DNA of 64,000 bases. It comes from Gemmatimonadales bacterium (GTDB lineage: Bacteria > Gemmatimonadota > Gemmatimonadetes > Palauibacterales > Palauibacteraceae). Under the pieces are notes generated by a model. That model saw nothing but the letters and a program-made list of their open reading frames with translations. It did not search any database and was not told where the DNA came from. Positions 1-8,562 of this stretch are shown here, piece after piece (position 1 is the stretch's first letter; each line of letters starts with the position of its first letter). The position numbers and the translations under genes were made by a program. Location of the stretch: contig VXQX01000080.1 of NCBI GenBank assembly GCA_009838765.1, forward strand, positions 107,393 through 171,392, read 5' to 3'.

Positions 1-164
1 GGAGGATTCGAGCGCTGTAATCGTGTCGCATTTTATGGGCTCCAGCTGATGACCGAGGTCCCCTGAACCGGTGATCGGGACCACTTGGTGTCGTGTCCCG
101 GAAATAGTCCGAACCGCCCGTGGCGTACGCAAGACGCGCCGGACCCCCGAGCCACGCCGGCGCC

Positions 165-190
165 GCCGCCGATGGCCGCCGCCGATGGCT
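165..190. repeat. 13-bp direct repeat, two copies
   Basis: Two head-to-tail copies of GCCGCCGATGGC(C/T) occupy 165-177 and 178-190 in the leader upstream of the peroxiredoxin gene. Bases 1-297 otherwise show no convincing gene on either strand; the open frames here have arginine/proline-rich compositions typical of random GC-rich DNA. Confidence 0.6.
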
Positions 191-297
191 GCCGCTGCTG
201 TCGCGCGCGCCCCCGGTGCGATAGCGTTGCCGGGCCCGCGAACGGCAGCGGCGTTCGCGGGCGCACACAAAAGGGAAAGGACGACAGGGAGATGCGG

Positions 298-987
298 ATG
301 ATGGACGCGCGTTACCTCCGGCTATTTTCGGCGGGTGCCCTCGTGGCGGCGGGGTCGGCCGGCTGCGCACCCGGGGGAGATACCGAAGATGCCGACGCCT
401 CGACCGCGGCGGTCCAGGTGGCGGCCCAGGAAGCGACCCAGGTGGCGCTCGGCCCCGTGGACGGGCATGACCTGCCCCCGGCGGACCTCGAGCGCGTGCT
501 CGCCGGCAGCCCGGCGCCCGACTTCACCGCCCTTTCGAGCACGGGCGAGCCGATCACGCTTTCGGACTACCGCGGAGAGAAGGACGTCATCCTCTTCTTC
601 TACCGCGGCCACTGGTGACCGTACTGCGCAAAGCAGCTCGGAGAGCTGCGAGACTTCATGACGCCCGAACAGCGCGAACGGACCCAGCTCCTGGCGATCG
701 CTCCGGACAGCCCCGAGGACATCGGTCTCATGGTCGACCGGGTCCTCGAGGACTACGACTACGCGCTCGACTTCCCGCTCCTGTCTGATGACGGCTCCGC
801 GATCACGTATCGCTACGGCCTCCTGAACGAGGACTCCGGGCGCGGGCGCCAGCTCCCGCACCCCACGACCTACGTCATCGACATGGACGGCACGGTGCGC
901 TGGAGCTTCACCGAGGTGGACTACCGCGTCCGCCCGGAGCACGCCGACATCCTGGCCGCGCTCGAAGCCCTGGCGCAGCAGCCCTAG
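298..987 (+). CDS. Peroxiredoxin-like (AhpC/TSA) lipoprotein, candidate selenoprotein with in-frame UGA
   Basis: Read through one UGA (616-618), this is a 229-residue redoxin-fold protein: signal peptide with a lipobox-like Cys near residue 23, the PAPDF motif that opens AhpC/TSA domains, a FFYRGHW strand, then U-PYC-AKQL, and a normal C-terminal half (PTTYVIDMDGTVRW, residues about 190-205). Family members have W-C-P-x-C here, so the UGA replaces exactly the first, catalytic Cys (residue 107) and leaves an intact UxxC motif. Both halves are in the same frame with no other defect, and a perfect hairpin follows at 633-649. ATG 298 is chosen because AGGGAG ends 6 nt upstream; 292 and 301 are alternatives. 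Expected role: thiol/selenol reduction of peroxides at the outer envelope. Alternatives are a nonsense mutation or a sequencing error. No selA, selB, selC or selD is in the window. Confidence 0.75.
633..649 (+). promoter_or_regulatory. bSECIS-like hairpin downstream of in-frame UGA
   Basis: GCAGCTC (633-639) pairs perfectly with GAGCTGC (643-649) around a GGA loop. The loop starts 21 nt after the UGA at 616-618. Bacterial SECIS elements are small stem-loops inside the coding sequence just after the UGA, with G in the first loop positions and a loop roughly 16-37 nt downstream, so both geometry and loop fit. Function is inferred; the bulged U of the E. coli fdhF element is not evident. Confidence 0.6.
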
Positions 988-1002
988 CTGGCAGTCCAGC
1001 TA
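985..1002. terminator. Palindrome built from two convergent stop codons
   Basis: TAGCTGG-CAGT-CCAGCTA is a perfect 7-bp hairpin with a 4-nt loop. Its first three bases are the TAG stop of the peroxiredoxin gene; its last three are the TAG stop of the convergent SDR gene. There is no U-tract, so intrinsic termination is uncertain. The same arms recur at 62447-62473. Confidence 0.5.
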
Positions 1003-2004
1003 CCGGGAGGCGTCGTCCACCAAACGACAGCGACCGCCCCGGCAGCGAATGCCGGTCAGTGCCTGGCTCAACCGCTTGAGCCGGGCACGCGCCTGCGGGT
1101 CGTAAGCCTGGTCGTTCGCGCGGGTCGGATTGAGGCCGCTGAAGTACTGCCCGCTCTCGAAGTCGTCGGAGTCGACGACCTGCATCACGGCATCGGCCCC
1201 CTCGGCGATGGTGGCGCGTGGCGTCGCCCCCAGCCGCCGCACCATCTCCGTCGGCATGTAGGTCGCCGGGTGGAGTGAGCCGACCACGATCCCGGTCCCG
1301 GCCAGGTCGTCGGCCAGGTCGTGCGTGAACATGATCTGGGCGAGCTTGCTCTGCGCGTACGCGCGGCGGCCGCTGAAGTTGTTCTCGATCATCACGTCGT
1401 CGAAGTCGATCGGCGTCTGCGCGCCGGACGACACGTTCACGATGCGCGACGGCGTGCTGTCGAGCAGGCGCGGCATCAGCATGTGCGTGAGCAGGAAGGT
1501 GGAGAGGTAGTTCACCTGGAAGCGGTACTCGTGCCCGTCCTCGGTGACCCACCGCTCGTCCGGCGCAGAACCGAAGCCCGCGTTGTTGATCAGGATGTCC
1601 AGCCGGTCGTAGTCGGCGAGCAGCGTCTCGGCGAAGGTGCGAACCTCCGCGAGAGACGCGAAGTCGGCGCGATAGAAGCGGGCGCTCCCGGGTCCGGCCG
1701 CGTTGATCGCATCCACGACCTCCGCGCCCCGTTCAACGTTGCGGCCGTGGACGATGACGTGATCGCCCCGCGCGCCCAGCCGCAGGGCGAGTTCGCGGCC
1801 GAGGCCGGAGGTGGCTCCGGTGACCAGCACGACCTGCTGCCCGGAAGCGGGAGCGGGCGCCGCCTGAGCGAGTGCGTCGGCGGTGAACGTCGGCCAGACG
1901 GTCGTGAAAACGGCGGCAGCCAGCGCGGCGGTCGTCCTGAGCGCGGCCTTCGCGAGTGTGGTGCGGTTCATGGTGCGATCCTTCACTGTCATGGGACTTT
2001 TCAT
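1000..2004 (-). CDS. Exported short-chain dehydrogenase/reductase (SDR)
   Basis: A 334-residue NAD(P)-dependent SDR. After an N-terminal hydrophobic segment ending near ALAQA (about residue 47) come the Rossmann glycine motif TGATSGLG (about residue 62), the NNAG motif, a catalytic serine strand (IVNVSSGA) and the YxxxK pair (YAQSK), as in classical or retinol-dehydrogenase-like SDRs. The substrate cannot be read from sequence. The start at 2004 is supported by an ATGA overlap with the upstream LVIVD-repeat gene; ATGs at 1992 and 1971 are alternatives, all leaving the signal segment in place. A cofactor-dependent enzyme with a Sec-type leader is unusual and may instead be membrane-anchored. 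Confidence 0.85.
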   Translation of the reverse strand: MKSPMTVKDRTMNRTTLAKAALRTTAALAAAVFTTVWPTFTADALAQAAPAPASGQQVVLVTGATSGLGRELALRLGARGDHVIVHGRNVERGAEVVDAINAAGPGSARFYRADFASLAEVRTFAETLLADYDRLDILINNAGFGSAPDERWVTEDGHEYRFQVNYLSTFLLTHMLMPRLLDSTPSRIVNVSSGAQTPIDFDDVMIENNFSGRRAYAQSKLAQIMFTHDLADDLAGTGIVVGSLHPATYMPTEMVRRLGATPRATIAEGADAVMQVVDSDDFESGQYFSGLNPTRANDQAYDPQARARLKRLSQALTGIRCRGGRCRLVDDASR

Positions 2005-3944
2005 GGGACGAGTTCCTCTTCGACAAGGCGGGCGATCCACAGGCCGGAGTGGAGGTCGGAGGTGAAGATCCGGCCCTTGAACAGTTGGGCGCCCCACGTC
2101 ATCGACCAGTTCGGCACCGCGGCGTCCGGCGATGACGTCTTGATCGCTCCGATCTCGCGGCCCTGGCGGTAGAGGTCGCCGCGCAGTTCGCCGGAGATGT
2201 CCAGTACCCGCAGGCCCGCCTGGTAGTAGCCGACGTAGAGCCGGTCGCGGTCGTCGCTCCACAGGTTGTGCGCCCCGGCTTCCGGCACGGTGTAGTGGGC
2301 GACCTTCACCGGCTCATCCATGTCGGTCATGTCCAGGACCTCCACGTAGCCCCGCGCCTCGATGGGGCCGAGCGCGTTCGGATCCCAGTCGGACGGGTAG
2401 ATCTCGGCGGCCACGAACAGGTATTTCCCGTGACGCCAGGCGACGTGCGTGTTCCCCTGCCCCGACACCCACCGCGAGACGAGCTTCGGATCGCGGGCAG
2501 TGCCCCCGTGCGTGCCCGCCCCCGCGTCGAGGATGTAGATGCCCTCGTTCCAGAACGACGCGTAGGCGTAGCCGTCCTGGACGATCACGTCATGGAGGCT
2601 GCGAACCGGTTCGTCGTGCGCCCAGCGGTTGATCTCGCGCGGGTTCGCCGGATCCGAAATGTCGAGGATGACGAGCTCGCTCGTCCCGTTGTGGCAGGCG
2701 TAGACGAGATCCTCGTCCCCCAGGATCCAGACGTTGTGTACGCCCCCCGTCACCGTGTCCGTGTACTCGGAGAGGATCTCCGGATGGGCGGGATTCGAGA
2801 GGTCGAGGAGGACGATCCCGTTCCTTCGGCTGGACGCTCCTTCGCGCGTGACGATCCCGAGGCGGTTGTCGGGGTGGATCTTCACGTCGTTGATGCGCCG
2901 GGCATCGAGCTGGATCGAGTCCGTGAGGACGGGCTGCGCCGGGTCCGTCACGTCCCACACCTTCATCCAGTCGTGGTAGAAGGTGCCGAGATAGGCGTAG
3001 TCGCGTCCGTCGACGCCCTCGAACACCCAGGTGTCGCCGGCCCGGTGCGTGGACGTGATCCCGCTTCCCACGAGTTCGAGGCGGGCGGTGTGGCGGCGGG
3101 GTCCGACCCGCACGGAAACGGTCCGGGCGATGGCCGGGCCCGCGATCGCGGTCACGAGGTACGTGCCCGGCTCCTCCGCCACGAAGAGTCCGCGTCCATC
3201 GACAGGTTCGACGCTGGCGCCGCTCGGGGTCACGCTCCACAGCGGCGCGAGCGGGATCTCGCCGCCCCCGGCGCCGCGGCCCACCAGCCGGAAGGCCGCG
3301 ACATCTCCTGTCGAAAGCGAGTTCACATCCCCGGACGCCGCCAGTTCGTATTCCTCCGCCGCGTTCGGCTCGACGGTCACGTCGACCCGGGCGGAGGCGT
3401 CTCCCGCAGAGACGGTGATGACGGTCTGTCCCGGCCCGTGGCCGAGCACGCGTCCGGCCGCATCTACCGTCGCAACAGCCGCGTCGGCGGAGGCAAACGC
3501 GAACTTGGCATCGTCCACCGCGCTGCCGGGTTCCGTGTAGGCCTCGAGATGAAGAGCCGCGGTGGCGCCCGCGTAGACGGGACCGGCGACGCGGGCCTCG
3601 ATGCGGGCGGGCTCGAGCCGCGGCACGCGGATCGTCACCCAACTCGGCTGGCCGCGGAACATCGCTGCCACGCGGAACTCGCCCGGCCGCGCCGCCGTCA
3701 CCACACCCTCGGGCGTCACCGTCACGCCATCGTCGGCCGCGAACCAGCGCACCTCCGAGGCGGCGCCTTCCTCCGCGGCTCCCTGGATCTCCGCCGCGAG
3801 CTGGAAGGACGCCCCGACTTCGAGTTCCAGTTCAGCCGGCGAAGCGACCGCGTACACCCGCTCCTGAGCGTCGAGGGCGGGCCGGCCGGCGGTCGCGACG
3901 CCGGCGGCGAAGATGGAAGCGAGAAGCCCTGAGCGGAGCGACAT
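2001..3944 (-). CDS. LVIVD-repeat beta-propeller protein with Ig-like domains
   Basis: A 647-residue exported protein. A signal peptide (MSLRSGLLASIFAAG) precedes two or three bacterial Ig-like (BIG2-type) domains with motifs such as VTPEGVVTAARPGEFRV and VDAAGRVLGHGPGQTVITV. The C-terminal half consists of LVIVD-type blades (LVILDISDPANPREINRW, VEVLDMTDMDEPVKVAHY, LRVLDISG). These usually form a surface propeller without known catalysis. The start at 3944 has a strong GGAGGAG ribosome-binding site. The reading frame stays open upstream to 5708, but that stretch is antisense to the next gene and has no relevant homology. The gene is translationally coupled to the SDR gene through ATGA. Confidence 0.85.
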   Translation of the reverse strand: MSLRSGLLASIFAAGVATAGRPALDAQERVYAVASPAELELEVGASFQLAAEIQGAAEEGAASEVRWFAADDGVTVTPEGVVTAARPGEFRVAAMFRGQPSWVTIRVPRLEPARIEARVAGPVYAGATAALHLEAYTEPGSAVDDAKFAFASADAAVATVDAAGRVLGHGPGQTVITVSAGDASARVDVTVEPNAAEEYELAASGDVNSLSTGDVAAFRLVGRGAGGGEIPLAPLWSVTPSGASVEPVDGRGLFVAEEPGTYLVTAIAGPAIARTVSVRVGPRRHTARLELVGSGITSTHRAGDTWVFEGVDGRDYAYLGTFYHDWMKVWDVTDPAQPVLTDSIQLDARRINDVKIHPDNRLGIVTREGASSRRNGIVLLDLSNPAHPEILSEYTDTVTGGVHNVWILGDEDLVYACHNGTSELVILDISDPANPREINRWAHDEPVRSLHDVIVQDGYAYASFWNEGIYILDAGAGTHGGTARDPKLVSRWVSGQGNTHVAWRHGKYLFVAAEIYPSDWDPNALGPIEARGYVEVLDMTDMDEPVKVAHYTVPEAGAHNLWSDDRDRLYVGYYQAGLRVLDISGELRGDLYRQGREIGAIKTSSPDAAVPNWSMTWGAQLFKGRIFTSDLHSGLWIARLVEEELVP

Positions 3945-4088
3945 GATTCTCCTCCATGTGACTAAGCGATCATGCGACCAGGCGATCGAACCGGGATCGA
4001 AAGCTCGTTTCGACCGGCGCGGGCGGCAATAACCGCCAATTGCCGGCGTGGTTGACCCGACCTTTGGCGGGTGGGAGCTTCGCCCATC

Positions 4089-7000
4089 ATGGAAACGCTC
4101 GACGCCGGCTATGCGGCCGGGAGGCCTTCGCTCTCGGAGGGAGAAGCGACCGGACTCGTCCGGGACGTCTGGGGCGTGCGCGGGCAGGCCCGCGAGTGCG
4201 CCAGCGAGCGCGACCGGGTGTTCGAGATCTCGTCGGATGCGACCGCTCGCGAGACTTCCGGCGGCTCCGGGGTCCGCGGATACCTGAAGGTCTCGAACCT
4301 GCTCGAAGACCGCGCGGTCCTCGAGGAGGAAGCGGCCATGCTGGCGGCTCTTTCGGAGTCCCAGGCCTGCTTCGCGCTTCCGCACTGGCGCCCCGCCGGG
4401 AAGGGCGGGGACGCGGAGGCCCGCGCGGACACACCGGCGGGCGGGGGTCTCGTCGAACACGCGATCGGCGGGCGCACCCACTTCGCCCGCTTCCTGGAAC
4501 CGGTCCCGGGGATTCCGCTGGACCGTTTCCGGCCGCACGGACCCGAACTGCGCCGGCAGATCGGCCGCCTCGCCGGGATCGTCGATCGTTCTTCGTCGCA
4601 ACTGGCGGGCGCGGACCGCCCGATGATCTGGGACCTGCGCCGGGCCGCCTCGCTCATCGGAGAGAACCTGGACGCGATCCGGGAGCCGGGACGGCGCGAA
4701 GTCGTGGCCCGAGTCCTCGAGCGGCACGCGGCGGTCGTGCGGCCGCGGGCGGGCGAGTTGCGCGAGAGCCTGATCTACAACGATGCGAACCCGGCCAACA
4801 TCCATGTCGATCCGGGGCGGATGAAGGCCGGGGCGCCCCACCTCGTCGGGATCGTGGACTTCGGCGACACGGTCCGTTCGTGGACGGTGGCGAACCTCGC
4901 CGTGGCCTGTGCCTACGCCGGGTTCGGGACGCGCGATCCGGTGGCCGCCTTCTGCGATGTGGCGCGGGGGTACGCACCGGAGCACGAGGTCATGGAGGCG
5001 GAAGCCGATGTCCTCTACGAACTCGCGCGGCTGCGGCTCGCCCTGAGCGTGACCATCTCGTCCGTGCGCGGCGCCCAGGAGCCGGACAACGCGTACCTGC
5101 TCGTGAGCCAAGCGCCCGCGTGGGAGGTGCTCGAGCGGCTGGACGCGACGCCGCCGAACCTTGGACGTTACCGGCTGCGGGAGGCCTGCGGGCACGTGCC
5201 GTGTCCCTCGACGGCCCGCGTCATCCGGGCGCTCGAACGCGCGGCCCCGAGCGCCGCGCCCGTGCTCGATCCGGACCCCCGCACCGCGCCCACCGTCACA
5301 CTCGACCTGAGCGTGGAGTCGGGGGACGACGGCGGAAGCTTCGATCCCACGGATCACTCGAAGTTCTCGCAGCGGCTGTTCGACCGGATGCGGGACGCGG
5401 GCGCGGCCGTCGGCATCGGCCGCTACGACGAGGTGCGCTGGTGGTACACGGGCGAAGCCTTCCGCGCGCCGGGGAACGAGATGGACGAGTGGCGGACCGT
5501 TCACCTCGGAGTCGACCTGTTCGCGGAGCCGGGAACGCCCGTCCTCGCGCCGCTCGGGGGTCGCGTCGTGTCCGTGCGCGACAACGCCGACCGCCTCGAC
5601 TACGGCCCCACCATCATCCTGGAGCACGACCTGGAGCACGTCCTGGAGAACCCGGCCGGCGAGGCGGAGGAGGAGGAACCCGTCCGATTTCGGACGCTGT
5701 TCGGGCACCTGTCGCCCGAATCCTTACCGAACTTCGCGCCCGGCGAGGTCGTGGAGGCGGGCCGGACGATCGGCTGGGTCGGGGGCCCGCCGGACAACGG
5801 CGACTGGGCCCCGCACCTTCACTTCCAGATCCTCCTCGATCCCCTTGGTTACGACGGCACCTTCCCGGGCGTTGCCACCCCGAGCGCCCGCGATGTCTGG
5901 GCGGCGGTGAGCCCCGACCCGAGCCACCTGCTCCGACTCCCGGGCGAGTCCGCGGCGCCACGGCCTCGCGGCCACGCCGCCCTGGTCGAAGACCGGAACC
6001 GCCAGCTCGGCCCTTCGCTGAGCCTCTCCTACCGGCGACCCCTCCACATCGTGCGGGGCCGGGGCGCCCGGCTCTACGACATCGACGGCCAGCCCTTCCT
6101 CGATTGCGTGAACAACGTCGCCCACGTGGGACATTCGCACCCGCGCGTGAACGAGGCGGCGCGCCGCCAGATGGCCGCACTCAACACGAACACGCGCTAC
6201 CTGCACGAGACCATCCTCGAGTACACGGAGCGGCTGACGGCGCTCTTCCCGTCGCCCCTCGACGTGTGCTTCCTCGTATGCTCCGGCACGGAGGCCAACG
6301 AACTCGCCCTGCGCATGGCGCGCACGCACACGGGCAAGGTGGGCGCGGTCGTCCTCGACGGGGCCTACCACGGGAACTCGAGTTCGGTCGTCAACCTGAG
6401 CCCCTACAAGTTCAACGGCCCCGGCGGGAAAGGGCTCCGGCCCTGGGTCCGCATGGCGCCGATGCCGGACCTGTTTCGGGGCATCCACCGCGGGCCGGAA
6501 CGGGAGGCGGCGCCCCTGTACGCGGCCCACGTCGGCGAGGCGGCGCGGGCGCTCGAGACGGAGCCCACCTGGTTCGAGGACCGCCCGCCCGGCGCGGCCG
6601 CCTTCTTCCACGAGTCGATCCTCAGTTGCGGCGGCCAGATCCCGCTCCCGGCCGGATACCTCGCGGCTTCCTACGCGGCGGCCCGCGAGCACGGCGCCCT
6701 GTGCGTGGCCGACGAGGTGCAGGTCGGCTTCGGCCGCGTGGGGTCGCACTTCTGGGCCTTCGAGGAGCACGGCGTCGTCCCCGACATCGTCACCCTCGGC
6801 AAGCCGATCGGGAACGGCCACCCGCTCGCCGCGGTCATCACGACGCGCGAGATCGCCGAGTCCTTCGCCAACGGGATGGAGTACTTCAACACCTACGGCG
6901 GGAACCCCGTCGCCTGCGCCATCGGCCTCGCCGTCCTGGACGTGATCGAGGAAGAGGGACTGCGGGAGAACGCCGCCATCGTCGGCAGGCGCCTGCTCGC

Positions 7001-7289
7001 CGGCCTGGAAGGCCTCCGCGACCGTCACGCCCCGGTGGGCGATGCCCGCGGCCGCGGCCTGTTCACCGGCATCGAGTTCGTGCGGGAGGGAGACGATCTC
7101 GAACCGGCCGCCGATCTCGCCGACGCCGCCGTCCAACGCATGCGCGACCAGGGGCTCCTCCTCAGCACGGACGGCCCGGACCACAACGTGATCAAGATGA
7201 AGCCCCCGCTCGTCTTCTCCGAAGCCGACGCCGACCTCCTGGTCTCGGGCCTCGACGAGATCCTCGCCGAAACCGCCTTCCAGCCCTGA
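4089..7289 (+). CDS. Trimodular APH-type kinase / M23 / class III aminotransferase protein
   Basis: One 1066-residue frame joins three domains. Residues about 20-310 form an aminoglycoside-phosphotransferase/choline-kinase-like domain with the catalytic loop [14 protein letters not shown] and the metal motif IVDFGD. Residues about 465-590 form an M23 (LytM-like) domain with GVDLF, a central GH and HLHFQI. Residues about 640-1066 form a class III PLP aminotransferase with [16 protein letters not shown] and the Schiff-base Lys in LGKPIGNG (about 904). The same order is known in AGXT2L/phospholyase-like proteins of several bacteria, suggesting phosphorylation then PLP-dependent processing of an amino alcohol; substrate is inferred only. 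ATG 4089 is preferred over GTG 4071. M23 domains normally act outside the cytoplasm, so its role here is obscure. Confidence 0.85.
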   Translation: METLDAGYAAGRPSLSEGEATGLVRDVWGVRGQARECASERDRVFEISSDATARETSGGSGVRGYLKVSNLLEDRAVLEEEAAMLAALSESQACFALPHWRPAGKGGDAEARADTPAGGGLVEHAIGGRTHFARFLEPVPGIPLDRFRPHGPELRRQIGRLAGIVDRSSSQLAGADRPMIWDLRRAASLIGENLDAIREPGRREVVARVLERHAAVVRPRAGELRESLIYNDANPANIHVDPGRMKAGAPHLVGIVDFGDTVRSWTVANLAVACAYAGFGTRDPVAAFCDVARGYAPEHEVMEAEADVLYELARLRLALSVTISSVRGAQEPDNAYLLVSQAPAWEVLERLDATPPNLGRYRLREACGHVPCPSTARVIRALERAAPSAAPVLDPDPRTAPTVTLDLSVESGDDGGSFDPTDHSKFSQRLFDRMRDAGAAVGIGRYDEVRWWYTGEAFRAPGNEMDEWRTVHLGVDLFAEPGTPVLAPLGGRVVSVRDNADRLDYGPTIILEHDLEHVLENPAGEAEEEEPVRFRTLFGHLSPESLPNFAPGEVVEAGRTIGWVGGPPDNGDWAPHLHFQILLDPLGYDGTFPGVATPSARDVWAAVSPDPSHLLRLPGESAAPRPRGHAALVEDRNRQLGPSLSLSYRRPLHIVRGRGARLYDIDGQPFLDCVNNVAHVGHSHPRVNEAARRQMAALNTNTRYLHETILEYTERLTALFPSPLDVCFLVCSGTEANELALRMARTHTGKVGAVVLDGAYHGNSSSVVNLSPYKFNGPGGKGLRPWVRMAPMPDLFRGIHRGPEREAAPLYAAHVGEAARALETEPTWFEDRPPGAAAFFHESILSCGGQIPLPAGYLAASYAAAREHGALCVADEVQVGFGRVGSHFWAFEEHGVVPDIVTLGKPIGNGHPLAAVITTREIAESFANGMEYFNTYGGNPVACAIGLAVLDVIEEEGLRENAAIVGRRLLAGLEGLRDRHAPVGDARGRGLFTGIEFVREGDDLEPAADLADAAVQRMRDQGLLLSTDGPDHNVIKMKPPLVFSEADADLLVSGLDEILAETAFQP

Positions 7290-7296
7290 TGAGCGA

Positions 7297-7310
7297 CCCG
7301 TTTGAACGGG
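7297..7310 (+). terminator. Short hairpin after the trimodular gene
   Basis: CCCGTT-TG-AACGGG lies 8 nt after the stop and is followed by the T-rich ATTTGTTCTGTT. It is a weak but plausible intrinsic terminator. The rest of 7311-7505 shows no gene. Confidence 0.4.
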
Positions 7311-7505
7311 ATTTGTTCTGTTACGTTAGATGCCTCTTGAACGAACAGATTTCGTCGTACCTGGCATAGCTGGCTGGATCCTCTCCCAACTCGACAAGCG
7401 TTTCCGCTGAGGTTGATAGCCCGGCGTTGATCGTCAACGCATGGGAGCCGCACAAGGGGGGAAGCGAGGCGACGGAGGGGGACAACCGCTCGACCGTGAA
7501 ACGGC

Positions 7506-7922
7506 CTAACCTGGAGAGCGGTGTCCCAGGTAGTAGCCGAGACCTAGGAAGGCGCCGCCGGAGAGTGCGTGGCTCAGCAGCACGACTGCAGTGTCGCGCT
7601 GCCCCTCGTCGCCCAGGAACACTGCCCAGAGCAATACCGCGAAGACTGCCAGCCCGGCAGCTATCCCCACCCACGCCATCCTGGTCCTAGAAGTCCAGCG
7701 ACGAGTGCGGTGCTCGTCGTCACGTCGGATCCGCTCTTTGTGGAATTCGAGTTGCTGCCGCTGGGTTTCGTGGGCCAAGGCGATTCCCTCGCGCAGCACT
7801 TCCGTGCGGCGGTCAGCACTTGCTATGCGTTCTTGCTCGACGGCGCGGAATTCGGCCCACAGTTCCATTTGTCTTGAGTCGTCTTGGCGCTGCGCGATTT
7901 CTCGACCGGTCGTTTCACTCAT
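7506..7922 (-). CDS. Hypothetical two-helix membrane protein with coiled-coil N-terminus
   Basis: A 138-residue protein I do not recognise. Residues about 1-75 are highly charged and predicted helical or coiled coil (FRAVEQERIASADRRTEV, QRQQLEFHKERIRRDDEH). Two hydrophobic segments follow: MAWVGIAAGLAVFAVLLWAVFL and a glycine-rich SGGAFLGLGYYLG hairpin at the C-terminus. It would be anchored by its C-terminal half with the coiled coil in the cytoplasm. Its ATG overlaps the stop of the upstream 85-residue gene (ATGA), so the two are probably co-translated. Confidence 0.65.
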   Translation of the reverse strand: MSETTGREIAQRQDDSRQMELWAEFRAVEQERIASADRRTEVLREGIALAHETQRQQLEFHKERIRRDDEHRTRRWTSRTRMAWVGIAAGLAVFAVLLWAVFLGDEGQRDTAVVLLSHALSGGAFLGLGYYLGHRSPG

Positions 7923-8176
7923 CGATGGACATACCTTGGCGGCCGTAGCAACTCGTCCGGTGACGGCGCCAGCGTCGCGTCGTCAAGGACGGCGGCAAAC
8001 GCTTCCGCTGAAACGCTGTAGACGATGTACCCGCGGTAGGGCGATTCGTCGAAGCGTGTGATCGCGCTCTCCGGGTCCAGCGACGCCTGCCTACGAACGA
8101 CTTCGGCAAGCGCCTCATCCACGGTTTCGCAAAAAAAGTCCGGGATGACCCGAGGGAGCATGTCCATCGTGAGCAT
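7919..8176 (-). CDS. Hypothetical small soluble protein
   Basis: An 85-residue protein with no family I recognise; it contains a helical segment (ETVDEALAEVVRRQA) and a YRGYIVYSVSAEAF strand. The start at 8176 is chosen because AGGAGA lies 5 nt upstream of that ATG; a longer frame to 8209 lacks such a site. It overlaps the downstream two-helix membrane protein by ATGA. Sitting beside a toxin-antitoxin operon, the pair could be an accessory module, but nothing in the sequences shows it. Confidence 0.6.
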   Translation of the reverse strand: MLTMDMLPRVIPDFFCETVDEALAEVVRRQASLDPESAITRFDESPYRGYIVYSVSAEAFAAVLDDATLAPSPDELLRPPRYVHR

Positions 8177-8335
8177 CGGTTTCTCCTGACGTTGTGTGCT
8201 ACCGTCCAAGTCAACCTAAGCCGTCAACGGCACCGTAACCAAGGTCGACAGCCCGCACGGCTCGACCCGCAGCCCGTTCCACCCCGGTACCCGGAACATC
8301 GCGAGCGTAGGCGTAGAAACAACATTCTCGCGTAC

Positions 8336-8368
8336 ATGTGGGTAAAACGACCGCATTTTTACCCACAT
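8336..8368. repeat. 12-bp perfect inverted repeat
   Basis: ATGTGGGTAAAA (8336-8347) and TTTTACCCACAT (8357-8368) are exact inverted copies around a 9-nt spacer. The repeat contains the stop codon of the HicB-like gene (TAA on the minus strand, 8361-8359). It is AT-richer than its surroundings. It may be a terminator, an operator or the scar of a small mobile element. Confidence 0.7.
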
Positions 8369-8562
8369 CCAGGAGATTCTCTCCCCTTCTCCTCACAGAA
8401 TTCGAGGTAGTCGTCGACCGCGTGTCGCATAGACTCCTTCAGCTCCGCTACCGTCCTGCCCTCGAAGTTGATTCCGTCTCGCGTGTCGATGATGTGACCC
8501 GAAAAAAACTCGTACTCTTCGTCGTATTCGAAGATGCCGGTGTATCCCCGGTACTCGATCAT
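8359..8562 (-). CDS. HicB-like antitoxin, C-terminally truncated
   Basis: A 67-residue protein matching the N-terminal partial RNase-H-like domain of the HicB family: YRGYTGIFEYDEEY, a FSGHIIDTRDGINFEG core, and a VAELKESMRHAVDDYLEFC helix. Full-length relatives run to about 105-115 residues and end in a ribbon-helix-helix DNA-binding domain, which is absent here; the frame stops inside the 12-bp inverted repeat and no other frame restores the missing domain. The ATG overlaps the stop of the PIN-domain gene (ATGA), so it is the third gene of a toxin-antitoxin operon. No HicA partner is nearby. Confidence 0.75.
   Translation of the reverse strand: MIEYRGYTGIFEYDEEYEFFSGHIIDTRDGINFEGRTVAELKESMRHAVDDYLEFCEEKGRESPGCG

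Noticed and set aside
616..618. UGA as simple pseudogene mutation
   Set aside because: Not excluded, but set below selenocysteine because it falls exactly on the catalytic Cys, the downstream half is intact and a hairpin follows.
3945..5708. Continuation of the LVIVD-protein frame to a 1235-residue ORF
   Set aside because: The added part is antisense to the trimodular gene, Arg/Pro-rich and without a ribosome-binding site; the ATG at 3944 has a signal peptide and strong site.
4040..7369. 1109-residue overlapping ORF in another plus frame
   Set aside because: Composition is almost all Arg, Pro and Gly, as expected for a shadow frame of a GC-rich gene; the aminotransferase frame carries clear domains.
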